Below, in pieces: positions 11,301 through 22,150 of a stretch of 64,000 nucleotides of DNA; positions within the stretch are counted from its first letter, which is position 1; every line of letters starts with the position of its first letter. The position numbers and the translations under genes are program-made. The stretch spans positions 14,494,597-14,558,596 of the forward strand of contig NC_053120.1 in NCBI RefSeq assembly GCF_010015445.1, written 5' to 3'. This stretch comes from Perca fluviatilis. Lineage: Eukaryota > Chordata > Actinopteri > Perciformes > Percidae. The notes beneath the pieces were generated by a model. It did not search any database and had not been told where the DNA came from. It worked only from the letters and a program-made list of their open reading frames with translations.

Positions 11301-14300
11301 GTTTATTCTTACATTAAATTTTAAGTTTTCCTTTTTTGGGGAAAACTTCTACTTCTTCAGGTCTCTTAAATCCTTCAAATGGAACAATCCAAGATAAAAA
11401 AATAAATAAATCACTCTTTGATAGAACTGCTAGCAACACGAGTCCACACTGAGGCTGTAATCTGTGTAGTTATTGCTTTATTTTATGGGAGTCACACGTG
11501 AAAATGACAGGGCTGACTTAGGAGTAAATGAGCATGTGTTCATATAATTTCAAGCTTTAAAGGTCTTATCATGCTCATTTTCAGGTTCATTGTATTTTGG
11601 GTTTCTAGAACATGTTTACATGCTTAAAGGTGCTCTAAGTGATGTGACGCGTGTTTTAGGCTACAACATTTTTTGTCACATACAGCAAACATCTCCTCAC
11701 TATCCGCTAGCTGCCTGTCCCCTGAGCACACTGTAAAAAAACGCGGTCTCTGTAGACACCCCAGGCTCCACAAACGGCAACAAAAACAAACTGATTGAGT
11801 CATCACTGCAGCAGCGTTAGCACGTAGGCTACTTCCACAATGCGCATTCATGACTCAACCAACTCCTTCTTGTCTGTTATTGGCTGGAACTCTGTTTGTT
11901 ATGTTTGGTGGTGCAGGTTGGCGCAGTTTGTTTTTGTTGCCGTTTGTAGAGCCTGGGCTGTCTTCAGAGACCGCGCTTTTTTTACAGTGTGTTCAGGGGA
12001 CAGGCAGCTAGTGGATAGTGAGGAGATGTTTTCTGTATGTGACGAAAAATGTTGTAGCCTAAAAAACGCGTCACATCACTTAGAGCACCTTTAAATGATC
12101 GAAAACATATTCTTTTTTGCATACTGTCTGTCTGAATATACCTGTATTCACTCTCTATCTGAAATGCTCTGTTTTAGCGCCTGTCTCTTTAAGCACCCCT
12201 CCCAAAAAACGGACTTTTTTATGATATGTCCCCTTTAGGGCAACATTTAATTTTGGAGTACATTTTTTCAAAGGTATAGTAAGCGATGCTAATCCAATAC
12301 ACTTTTTGTCAAATTCAGCAAATATTTCCTCACGGTCACCTAGCTCTCTATTTTCTGTGTGCGCTGAAAAAAAATCCGGCGTTAATCCAGTAGCTATCTG
12401 AACACACGGTCTTTGTAGACAGCCCAGGCTCCACAAACGGCAACAAAAACAAAGTGCGCCAACCTGCACCACGAAACATAACAAACAGTGTACCAGCCAA
12501 TAACCGACAAGAAGGATTTGGGGGTGGGGGTTGTGGGGGTTAGTGCATGGAAGGGAGGGGGAGGGGACAGGGTGAGGAGGAGGGAGGGGCGAGCTAGCCT
12601 CCGTTTTGTTTGACAATACTTCGAACGTCAACAAGAAGTGACGTCACCCAACATCGCTTAGAGCACCTTTAACTATAATTATGTCTACGAAGTATTTTGA
12701 AATTAAGTTGTTGTTGAGCTCATATCAGGGCAAATAGATGAATCTACGGGGGCCACAATTAGTGGGTATGACATCGGAACTGCAGTACAAACCGTACTAC
12801 AGTTTAGAGTTTAGGCTGAAAATGTTGGCTTTTGTTGTTTAAGCTTTAGTATTTGCACCTTGATTTTACTCTGCACTAACCGTAACCTGTTTTTTTGTTT
12901 TTTTTTTAAAGAAAAGACAGGAAAAAAGAAGTAACCAGGTACTGTATGTCTTGACTCACTTGCTCTGAGACTGGCAGTTCTGGAAAGTATGGGATGTTTC
13001 TGGCCCATTCAATGGTGCTGAAGAGGAGCCGGGCAGCCAGCTCACAGATGCTGTCGATGCCCATGACGGAGGCTCCACTCGCAGACGCCTGCATCTGTGC
13101 CTGACTGTACGGGGTCCCGTATCGGCTGCTGGGGTACGGCTCAGCCCGGAGGAGCTGGGAGATGAGCTCTGACACCGGCTGCCCGTTGAAGAAGTCCGCC
13201 CCAATATGACCTGGCCCTGCGCCTGCAACCCCACCTGGCAGGGAGTTGGGACTGATACCTGAGTGAGATGGAGGGATTCGGCCCCTCTGGACTGCTGCAG
13301 AAAACGAGGGAAGAGACAACAGAATGAGAATCAGATCCAGGGACTGAATTGGACATAACATCCTGGTGAAGGTATGTCCTTCTCTCTGAAGTGTTTTGTG
13401 GTTCTCTTTTGATTCAATCACTCAGTAAATTACAGATTTTAGTTTGAATTGGGATTTAAAGGTTGTAGAAAATAAATTTCTAAAGTAGGCTAACATAACT
13501 GGAATTTTTTTTCTCATCATCATTCAAATTCTTTAAAGGAACACGCCGACTTATTGGGAATTTAGCGTATTCACCGTAACCCCCAGAGTTAGACAAGTCG
13601 ATACATACCCTTCTCATCTCCGTGCGTGCTGTAACGCTGTCTGACGGCTCCAGCATTAGCTTAGCCCAGCACAGATGCTGCAGGTAACTGGTTCCAACTA
13701 GCCTACCATTGTACCAGGACAAAGTGAAAAAATAACGCCAACATGTTCCTATTTACATGTTGTGATTTGTAATACATCGAGAAAAGTCGTTCTAACCGTA
13801 AACAAACCGGGAACTATATTCTCAGACAGGCTTGCTGCGAGCATATCACTCTGCCCAAGTACTATATTCTTCCGCCTGAGAATATAGTTCCCGGTTTGTT
13901 TACGGCTTGAAGATGGCTGTGTCTCATGTTACGTTGTTTTTGAATACACGCGTGACTCATAAATCTCAACATGTAAAAGGGAACATGTTGGCGTTATTTT
14001 GTCACTTATTTGGAGCAGTAGGATTACTGGAACCATTCACCTGCCTGTTCTGTGATGGGCTGATGCCGCTGGATCCGTCAGACAGCCTTACAGCATGCAC
14101 AGAGATGAGAAGGGTATGTATCGACTTGTCTTACTCTGGGGGTTACGGTGAATAAGCTAAATTCCCAATAAGTCGGCGTGTTCCTTTAAGAACATTTTGT
14201 CGCTGTTCTGTAAAAACAGTGCGTATCAAGAAAAGAAAAAAAACTTTTCAGCTTTCTGACAAGGTTTTAAATGATTGATTTAGCTTAAGAGGTAGGTAGA

Positions 14301-14998
14301 TGTTTCAAACCCATTAAAGATCTTTCTCCTTCAATTCTTCCAGAAAAGAATAATTATATGGCTTTCTTTGGACAGCGACAAAATGTGATGTACTGTACTG
14401 GTAGAGCCAACAGTTAGATGTTTAAATAGATCCCTAAATTAACTTGTAACAGCATCAAGCTTAGTTCATACCTAGTAATAGAATGACACTGATTACATTA
14501 TAATACTGTTAATGCATAGCTGCTCCCCCTGCACCAAACTTTACAGACCACCACTGATTATTTTACATTTTAGTGAATATACTGTAGTTACAGTTCCAAA
14601 TGCCAACATCTCAAACATATGCTTCTGGGTTAAAAGTAAAACCGACATTTCCATGTAATGTGGAAACAGTGCAACTGCGTCAGCATGGTCATGACTAAAC
14701 AGGCTCAATATAACCCCTGGCACACTGTCACCTCAGTGCACATTATGTATGCGACGGTGGCTCATGGTGTCCACTGACACAGAAGGAAATACAAGCGTGG
14801 TTATAGGCGACTAGAATACATTTACAAATTCTTTTGAAATAGTTTGTGATGTGACGAAGGGTAGGATTGCTGGAATAAAAATAATCACACCAGGGGAAAT
14901 GTTAATGATCTCTTATGACTTATCAACCATGCAGACATTAAGCAAATCATAACTGTAATTAGATGGATATGGATATATATATATATATATATTCTGTG

Positions 14999-15063
<65 letters not shown>

Positions 15064-15088
15064 CAACAACGTCTGTGGCTCTCTCTAT

Positions 15089-15178
<90 letters not shown>

Positions 15179-18100
15179 ATGTGTATAGAGCCACAGACGT
15201 CTCAAGGGGTTTTGACAGAGTGAACTTGTCAACTTGTTTTTCCATTGCAAATCAAACATGGTTGCCTCCAGCTGCCTTCTGTCCCTGAAGCTCAACAGCT
15301 GCAGGGAGTCGAGCTCTGGGGTGAAAACATGAAAACATGCTTTGGTTGACAGTATAAATATTGTGCTTAGATCACTGGTAAATGTCATTGGTGGCAGATT
15401 CTGTCGAGGTAAGCATTTTCTCTGCAAATGATTTCTGACAATTGTGTATTCCTGTGTGTTTTGGGGTATTTGTGCTTTGCTGAAGGATGTTTGTACAAGA
15501 TTCAGGGTGTGCCTTGGTATGTAAAATAGATGATATGACTGGATTAAACCTGAGTGCTGGAAAGTGACTACATAAATTGTCGGATGGGGGGAAAGATTGA
15601 TTCTTAAGGCTCGTCATATGAGTCCGACTGCCAGCAGTGCTAGCCTTCCGACCGAGCATGTCAGGTCGACCAAAATGAAGGCCAACGGCCCCTCCTCCGA
15701 CGGACAACGGCACGGAACACACCAAACAGACTCGAGTCACCGACCTCGCCGGACTGTCCGGCGGCCGTTTATCGGGTTAGTGTGTCAGGGCTCAGGGGCT
15801 TTAGATGCAGAGACCAGGGCTGATTTTAGCCTGCTATATTTTGGTGGACTGGTAGAAAAAATAAGTGGGCAACTTGGTGCATATAGCTACCAAAGCTAGG
15901 AGGCAAACCAGCCGCAAACTATCATGCGTTAAAGTAAAAGCAAAACATTGTTGAAGCAGAAGCAATTCACATTCTGTTAATAAACCTGTCAGTTAGTTTC
16001 TGACCTATTTTTCTCCATATCTTGTCATCCATCCATCACTCTCTGTGCTGACTGACATGCAGGGTAGATGCGAGAATATAGTCACCGAATGTGAGTCACC
16101 GAACAAAACTGGAAACAGCGCAACACTTCTTAAGTTAGCAGCTAGCTATGAGCCCATGGCTATGAAGCGGGTTACGGTTAGGTTTAAAGATAAGGGTTAC
16201 ATCTTAGTTCTCTTACTTCTAAGTTACGTCTTCATTTATAGTGAATTAGAAAGTAGATTATTGCTGCGTTTGGCCTCAATGTCGAGTTGGAGCAGGTGGA
16301 CTTTGGGCTTTTTCACTTTGTAAACCTATTACATGCAGAAAAAATATATATAACAACACAATAAAGGAAAAAGGGAAAAAGCCAAAAAGCATATGAGCAC
16401 TTAAACAGTCCGCTGAGCCCCAGACACCCCCGGCCCAATTTAATCGTTCATGATGAAAGTACTGTACTTAAGTACAACTTTGATGTATTTGTAGGCTACT
16501 CTGACTTCCATTTTATGTTACTTTATACCATTCCACTAAATTTCAGGAGGAAATGTGATAGGCTACTTTTATTTTTCTATTTTTGGTACTCCACTAGTAG
16601 CCTAGGCTATTTGACAGCTACAGTTACTTTGAAGATCAAGATATTATAAAACAAATATGATTACATTATCAAATATAAGAAATTATTAAAGATTTAACTG
16701 TTCAACATTATAGGCCTACTCACAATTTGCTCCACCCCACCTAAACCAACTACAAAGTTAAAATGCTGCCTAAACATTGCATTAGTAATAATGATGATAA
16801 TGATAAATATATAAATGATAAAGCATTTAGGCCTACTTTTAATACTTTAATGTAATTTGCTGACCATACTTCTGTACTTTAGCCTACTTAAAGGGGTGAT
16901 AGAATGATTATATAGGGTATTTCACACTGTTCCTTATGGTCTCCTAATGGGGTATGTAACATTGGTTGGGCTGAAAATGGCCTGGTTGGTATTTTATTGG
17001 CCCTTATGCATCCCTGTGTTTTGGCCCTATTTGTAACAAGAGCTTTTCTTCCAAATATGGTATGGTCATGAATATTTAGATGAGCTGCGCGCTGCTTGGT
17101 TGAGCCTTATCCCCATACACACACGTAAAGACGCATGCTGATTGGTTGAGCGAATCGCCATACACACACATTAGAGACGTGTGCTGATTGGTTGAGCGAA
17201 TCCCCAATACACACACATTAGAGACGTGACAGAATCTCATATTCCAGACATTGCAATGTTTCGTTACCAAATTCACTTCTGAGACTTTTTTATGTGAGAA
17301 ATCAACTATATAAAGCTCAAATATGGGCCGTTTTACGAAAATGGATGGCTAATTGCAAATTTGGTTAAACTGTGTGTCGGTGCGCGGGTATGAGGTGCTG
17401 TGGGCTGCCAGCCGTGACTGAGCTCCATCTACCTCACAGCAGGCCGGGGTCTGTGAAGGAAGGCAGGCCAGGCGGCGAGGCAGCTACACAGGCAGCACCA
17501 GCCTCTGAACTCCGACACACAGTCGGACAAAAATTGCAATTAGACATCAATTTTCGTAAAACGGCCCATATTTGACATACATAGTTGATTTCTCGCATAA
17601 AAAAGTCTCAGAAGTGAATTTAATGGTAAAATAGCAGATGAACAATGTATACAATTTCTGAGATCTGCACGACCTAGATTCAGAAGACTAACTGATCTCA
17701 GGTCAGTTGCGTAGCCTATGCAAATGTTGGGGCGTGACAAAGAGAAAGACTAGAGCCAAATGAGGAGGAGCCGCAATAGTTGATGTCAACTATGGGGCTC
17801 GTTGAGATTCGCCCGTTTTCAGAGGCAGTTTCAAATAGTGAGATTTGCAGAGAAAAGAGGTGTCAATGGGATTTAGAGGTTCTATGTATGTCCTAGTTAC
17901 CCACTAAACTGTCATTATTCAACTATGACAAGGTAAAATCAGTTTTGCATTCTATCACCCCTTTAAGTAAATGTTGAAAAAGTAGAAGCTGTGAACTCTA
18001 AAAGTAAAGATTCTACAACTTCTTCAACTTTTACCTCAACCTGCATTTATCTTTTTGACCACTTGGGGGCAGCGCAACAAGTTGTAAACAACACTGACAC

Positions 18101-20287
18101 ATCATAATATCACGTTTTAAGTTGATCTGGCAAATGTGTTAGCAAGCAGTTGCTCATTTACACATCCAGCAGTTAAGGAGCATCATAGTGTCCATTTAGA
18201 GGCAAGTCCAATATTCACTCTCTTTTAGCTCTGTTTTTGGTCTACCAACTCCTGAGGGAAATATCTGGCTCTCTAGCTACTATAAATGCTACACTATGTT
18301 CACACCAGGCAGCTAGTCTCTAACTTTGTCCATCTGCTGTTTGGTGTTTGCCACACAGTCTAAAGTGAGTTCATCAGAGTTTTTTTTTTTTGGTGCTGAA
18401 AACATTTGCCTGTTGTTTATGGAAACATCGCTAATGAGAGCGAACCAAACCAGTTAAGTTGGCCTGTAAAACCGAAACAATGAGCTGAAACAGGGGAACT
18501 ACAGAGTCAGGTGTTAAATGTCTGTAGGTTTGTCATTTAGGTAGCACATAGTAATTTAATCCATTGTTTAGATAAGTTTGTTAAGTAAAGCATCTTTCAC
18601 CACTGTGAAATCTAATAGTACATCAATAACTTAAGGCATTCATATAACATGGTTCAGTCTTCGATTTTTTTACCTCTAGCAGTAAAAAACCTCTTCATTT
18701 GTCTACTAGGCCTAATCCTAAAAGAAAACACCTTTAACCTGCTGTGCACAAGGATGACGGAGCTTTGATACCTTCTTTGCGCATTCCTACACGGAAACAT
18801 TTCTTCAGACGGCAGTATTGGCACTGGTTGCGGTGATGCTGGTCGATTTGGCATTCTCGATTTGATCTGCACAAAGGAAACAAAAAGTTCAACCACTTAA
18901 TGTGAAGAGCATTTCATTTTCTATTAGTAAAGAAGGAATACATAAAAAAACGTTGCATTTACATCTTTGTCTCCCCCCTTTCTTTCTCTTCCTCCCTCTC
19001 TCTCCCCCTCACTGACCCCTATGGTGAGTGAACTGTGTGAGCTGGCGTGGCTGAAAAGCTATCAAGGCTGTGACCTTTATAAATCATCGGCCTTACACGC
19101 CCTTGTGTTGCTTTTTACAGCAGAACAAGGTCTGCCAACATTTCACAGAGAGACCTTTTTTGTCCCGTATGTGACAAACTGATTGAAAAGACACCTCATT
19201 CACAGTTGGTGCATTATTATGTGGAAGGAATGACTACATTCAGAGGCTGAGAGTAGTCTTAGCAAGAGCAAAGAATTGAGTTGCAACATTGGGTTCCTGT
19301 TGTGAAGAATAATGGGAATGTTGACCTTCTGAGGCAATCCATCCTCACATGACTGACCTTCAGGGCTTTCATTTCATTTCTTTTTTTTCTCCTTAGGCTA
19401 TTTGTCAGACACATCCAAGGTTGGAGCATATCACTCTGGAGTGAGAAATGGACTAATCTGCTGTGTCTTTCATTCATGTGAATGACTATATAATGGCTTA
19501 AAAAAAAAGACAGTACATTTACTTTGTACCCCGCTACATTTAGCATTCATAAGCACTATATATCCGAATCAGAATCAGAATACTTTATTGATCCCCTCAG
19601 GGAAATTATTTAAACATTTACTAAATGGTTAACAACACACTATAATGTAGTACGCAGATAAAAGGACATGTTTAAGCGTTTATTGTTGTACAGTAATGTA
19701 CAACAATTATAACTTGAAGACATATTTCATATTATTACTATATTGTCACTCATTACTGTTTATACACCTACCTCTATGACCTACCTCCACTTATGGGTGC
19801 CAAAGGAGGAGTTATAGTTGTTGACAAATCGGCTTACAACTACCTTAAAGTGTGTTATAAACCATTTATTAAATGTAAAGTGAATCATGTAAAGTGTTAC
19901 CATAAGAGACACTTTAGTACAACAAGAAGAGTGAGCAAAATAAATGTGTACTTTAACTCTACTGTTCAAACTATTAACAAAGACAAGACATATGTGTGAA
20001 TCTCCCAGCAGCACTTACCTGCAGGAGTAGTTAAGGTTTCGTCTGATGCTCCTCTTAAAGAAGCTCTTGCATCCCTCGCAGGTGAACACGCCGTAGTGCT
20101 TCCCGCTGGACTTGTCCCCGCACACCACACAGTCCACCACGCAGGCCTTGTCCTCGTCCCCGACGTCTACATCGCTGCTCCCGGCCTGAGGCGAGCCCTC
20201 CTCTTCCTCTCTCCTCAGGTAAGCCTTCTCCCCCAGTCCATTAGTGTCCCCGTTGGGGTTGCCCCATCCCCCGCTCACCATGGCCAT
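8327..20287 (-). CDS. nr2f6: Nuclear receptor NR2F6 (EAR2, COUP-TF group), five coding exons
   Basis: Orphan nuclear receptor of the COUP-TF group; such proteins bind AGGTCA direct repeats, usually as repressors. Minus-strand coding exons are 20019-20287, 18772-18866, 12960-13294, 10756-11002 and 8327-8601, with consistent phases and 406 residues in total (human NR2F6 is about 404). The start [17 protein letters not shown] was chosen because it matches the family N-terminus; an upstream in-frame ATG at 20326 is less likely. The zinc-finger DNA-binding domain covers residues 53-118, with zinc ligands C53, C56, C70, C73, C89, C95, C105 and C108 and P-box EGCKS. The ligand-binding domain runs from about 160 to the end. 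[20 protein letters not shown] and the ending WPYVPGQ fit NR2F6 better than NR2F1/2. The first intron falls inside the second zinc finger. The a/b paralogue is not resolved. Confidence 0.95.
8727..10027. mobile_element. TTAA-bounded DNA element, 1.3 kb, in nr2f6 intron 4
   Basis: Left end TTAAAGGGATACTTCACCG (8727) and right end CGGTGAAATATCCCTTTAA (to 10027) are inverted copies with one mismatch in 19 bases, bordered by TTAA. The inside has short repeated segments, such as GCGCATGCGTCA and CATCTGCACTCGAC, in both orientations, but no transposase-like reading frame. It is non-autonomous. Confidence 0.82.
10024..10519. mobile_element. TTAA-bounded element with TGCTTTCTTGCCAAGAG arms
   Basis: The inverted arms contain TTGCTTTCTTGCCAAGAG (left, about 10060) and CTCTTGGCAAGAAAGCAA (right, about 10477). 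Ends are TTAAGGTATAG and CTATTCCTTTAA. It shares the TTAA at 10024-10027 with the preceding element, so the two abut exactly. The inner GCTAAGCTAAC motifs are typical of a very common teleost repeat. Degraded relatives are at 7472-7590 and about 26575-27000. Confidence 0.78.
10547..10559 (+). promoter_or_regulatory. Perfect DR1 nuclear-receptor site in nr2f6 intron 4
   Basis: The sequence reads AGGTCAGAGGTCA, two consensus half-sites spaced by one base, with another half-site-like CGGTCA at about 10564. DR1 is bound by COUP-TF, HNF4, RXR and PPAR proteins. It lies about 200 bp downstream of the coding exon 10756-11002 in the direction of transcription. Function is inference only. Confidence 0.4.
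11557..12238. mobile_element. Older TTAA-type element hosting a nested foldback element
   Basis: Left end TTAAAGGTCTTATCATGCTC (11557) and right end ATGATATGTCCCCTTTAG (to 12238) are loosely inverted. The right TTAA has decayed to TTAG. A younger foldback element (11624-12094) sits inside it. It lies in nr2f6 intron 3. The outer boundary is less certain than that of the inner element. Confidence 0.55.
11624..12094. mobile_element. Foldback element with arms of about 165 bp, TTAA borders
   Basis: Left end TTAAAGGTGCTCTAAGTGAT and right end ATCACTTAGAGCACCTTTAA are perfect inverted copies. The inverted similarity continues for roughly 165 bases on each side with few differences, covering TCACATACAG, CATCTCCTCACTATCC and CAACAAAAACAAACTG. 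The middle is unique sequence. No gene; the apparent reading frames on both strands are the two arms translated. Confidence 0.85.
12267..12672. mobile_element. Diverged relative of the 11624-12094 element
   Basis: It shares long segments with the neighbouring foldback element, such as CCAGGCTCCACAAACGGCAA, GCGCCAACCTGCACCAC and CATAACAAACAG. Its right end CGCTTAGAGCACCTTTAA carries TTAA, while its left TTAA is degraded to TTCA. A G-rich insert (GGGGGTGGGGGTTGTGGGGG, near 12520) is unique to this copy. Older than its neighbour. Confidence 0.7.
13533..14189. mobile_element. Large foldback element: two arms of about 300 bp, TTAA borders
   Basis: The element is 657 bp and almost wholly palindromic. 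Ends are TTAAAGGAACACGCCGACTT and its complement to 14189. Matching inner segments in inverted order include GGGAATTTAGC, CCCCCAGAGT, AAGTCGATACATACCC, AATAACGCCAACATGTTCC and GTAAACAAACCGGGAACTAT. Only about 50 bases near 13826-13876 form the loop. The arms have diverged by substitutions and small indels. It lies in nr2f6 intron 2, and transcripts could form a long imperfect hairpin. Confidence 0.88.
14190..16887. other. nr2f6 intron 2: microsatellites and repeat fragments
   Basis: No exon was found. It holds the compound AT/TC microsatellite (14971-15178) with palindromic flanks, a GC-rich fragment at about 15600-15780 that looks like part of a dispersed repeat, and an AAGTACT-type repeat at 16455-16885. 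Confidence 0.55.
14971..15201. repeat. Compound AT/CT microsatellite with inverted flanks
   Basis: (AT)n, (TC)n, (AT)n, (CA)n and (AT)n blocks follow each other. The last (AT)n tract of about 70 bp is flanked by ACGTCTGTGGCTCTCTCTAT (15069) and its near complement ending AGAGCCACAGACGT (15187-15200), so the whole can fold back into a hairpin or cruciform. Confidence 0.85.
16888..17966. mobile_element. TTAA-bounded element, 1.08 kb, with internal inverted repeat
   Basis: Left end TTAAAGGGGTGATAGAATG and right end CATTCTATCACCCCTTTAA are exact inverted copies with TTAA borders. Inside, about 17268-17350 and 17533-17622 form a second inverted pair (ACTTCTGAGACTTTTTTATG, ATGGGCCGTTTTACGAAAAT), which suggests a nested element. 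Three imperfect tandem units containing GATTGGTTGAGCGAAT lie at 17090-17230. No transposase is seen. Confidence 0.83.
17967..20018. other. nr2f6 intronic sequence around exon 2
   Basis: Apart from exon 18772-18866 this is intron. A LINE-tail-like segment (GAATACTTTATTGATCCCCT) is at about 19571-19615. Nothing else is recognisable. Confidence 0.5.
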
Positions 20288-22150
20288 ATTCTTTGAAACA
20301 CGCAGTCCTGTGAGTAGATCATACACAGACTCGCCCTCTCCCCCAGCTTCAAACTACCCTCAAAGTCTAAAAACTGGTCCCAGACAAGAAAAGAGTGGCT
20401 CCAGATTTGTATTAACGGCAGGCTTTGTCCAAAAGGATCTAGAAGTGGGATAAAAAGTCGTCCCGGACTCTCCCGTGTTGACCTTTCTCCCCTTTGGCGT
20501 CTGGTTGTAATGACCTGGAGGTCTTTCCCAGTGCTGTTTTCTCTCTCGCTCTTCTTTATTCCCTCTGCTCTCTCTGTTCCGGTCTTTCCTTCTTGTGTTC
20601 TCTGCCCTGACCTCGTATCACTGGCTCCCGAGGTCTGAGAAAACTTCAGACACACATTGAGTGGTTCAGAGTTCAGGCAGGAAAAAAGGGTGCAGCCTTG
20701 CTCTTTTCACTGGAAACAATAAATTACACTTTGACTCTTTCTCCCTCCCACTTTCTCTCTCCGTCTCCCCCCTGGAAGAAGTAAAAAGATAAACACCTCA
20801 CCTATCCCTAAGCATAGTGACAAGGGACAAAACAGAGTCGCTCTCCAAATGAAAAATAAGCTCTGCCCCTCTCTCAGCACTCAACTTTCTCCCCAAAGGA
20901 TAAGCAAGTGGGAGGAAAATAAAACACAGCTCTCCTTCAGGCAGGGTTAAACTGCCCTACCCTCTCCTCCAACTTATAAACTAGTCCAACCAGTTCCTGC
21001 CGTGCAGAGGTGTTATCTGCTGATCTGAGGCAGTTCTAGTCCAGACTCACTCTTGACTTGTCGGGGCTGTTATAGAAGCAAAGGTGATAGTGATGAAGAG
21101 GAAAAATAAGATCATGTTTTGCTCTGGAAATGCTCAGTCATATGTCCCCAAAAGAAAAGAAAAAAAGGCTTGTTGGGAGTTTTGGAAATTGGGTTTTTGT
21201 TTCTTTCTTTGATATTCTGAAAGGACACAACCACTGAGTCACTTCAGCTTTTATATACAATATAAACACCTTTGTGCCGGATAAATAGCAAAAAACATCC
21301 AACTGAAACCAATTCCACACTTGATAGTTAAATAAGCGTTGAGAAAGACGATACACTCCTTTCACTCCTGGAGTAATGTCTTTGTGGTCTCTGCAGCAAC
21401 AAATTTCATCAAATAGTTCCTCCTCTTCTGTGTCTGTGGTGTTATGATGTTTTCTGGTGGCTCCCCCAACTCTTCCGAGTCTGTCGTGTTAGAGGCTCAG
21501 ATGTCACAGTAAAACAACAACGAGCCAGAACAAAAAGCAGAGTTGAGAAATCTCCCCCTTTCTCAAAGCTCACAAAGTCTTGTCTCTTGTTTTGTCAGTG
21601 CTTGTCCATCCAGCAGTAACAACCAGAGGCCAGAACCTTTCTGCATTCCCTGTCAGCAAGTCAGGGTGTACTGTTGCACTCTTTACTATTCTGCCCGTCC
21701 TTTTTTTCTTCTTCTCTGTTCCGCCTTTCTTTCTGCTGGCCTCGGCAGGAATAAATTAGGGAAACAAGCGCAGGAAAAACACGGTCATAGACCTTTTAGT
21801 GAAAGCCAGACGCTGCAGTGGAGAGCAGTCCAGAGATAGCCACCTCTCCTGCTCCTCTCAATCCTCTGTGTGTCTCTGCCTGGCTCCCTCCTTTAGGGAG
21901 AGTGAGCGTGTGTCTGTGTGCTAGGGGATTTGACACTGCTATTCAAGCCCTGCCGTTGCCATGGCACTGGATGCCTTATAAGGCCAGTAGAGTCAAAGAG
22001 CACAGAATGGGCTGCAGCGCACACACTCACAAACACACAGAAAGAATGCCTGGCTGCCTGTTTCCCCCCTGACCCCGAGCCAGGCTCGGAGCAAAGGGAG
22101 CGTTAACCCTAACACTGCCGTAAGACAAAGAGGGGGGGTGGGGGGGCCTC
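20288..22150. promoter_or_regulatory. nr2f6 5' UTR and promoter region (inferred)
   Basis: This lies directly upstream of the nr2f6 start codon on the minus strand. No transcription start can be read from the sequence. The region is relatively GC-rich and low in recognisable repeats. A perfect CArG box, CCTTATAAGG, is at 21974-21983. A run of G, GGGGGGGTGGGGGGG, is near 22132-22146. Confidence 0.4.

Noticed and set aside
11840..12634. Paired open frames on both strands sharing CSGDRQL-like words
   Set aside because: They come from the two arms and a relative of one foldback element, so the similarity is DNA repeat, not a protein family.
14963..15427. Open frames rich in Ile-Tyr
   Set aside because: They are translations of (AT)n microsatellite and have no independent support.
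17372..17575. GC-rich open frame inside the 16888-17966 element
   Set aside because: Short, no domain, and lies between transposon arms.
20288..20326. Upstream in-frame ATG for nr2f6 (adds 13 residues)
   Set aside because: The family N-terminus MAMV..GGWG begins at 20287; the extra residues do not resemble known NR2F6.
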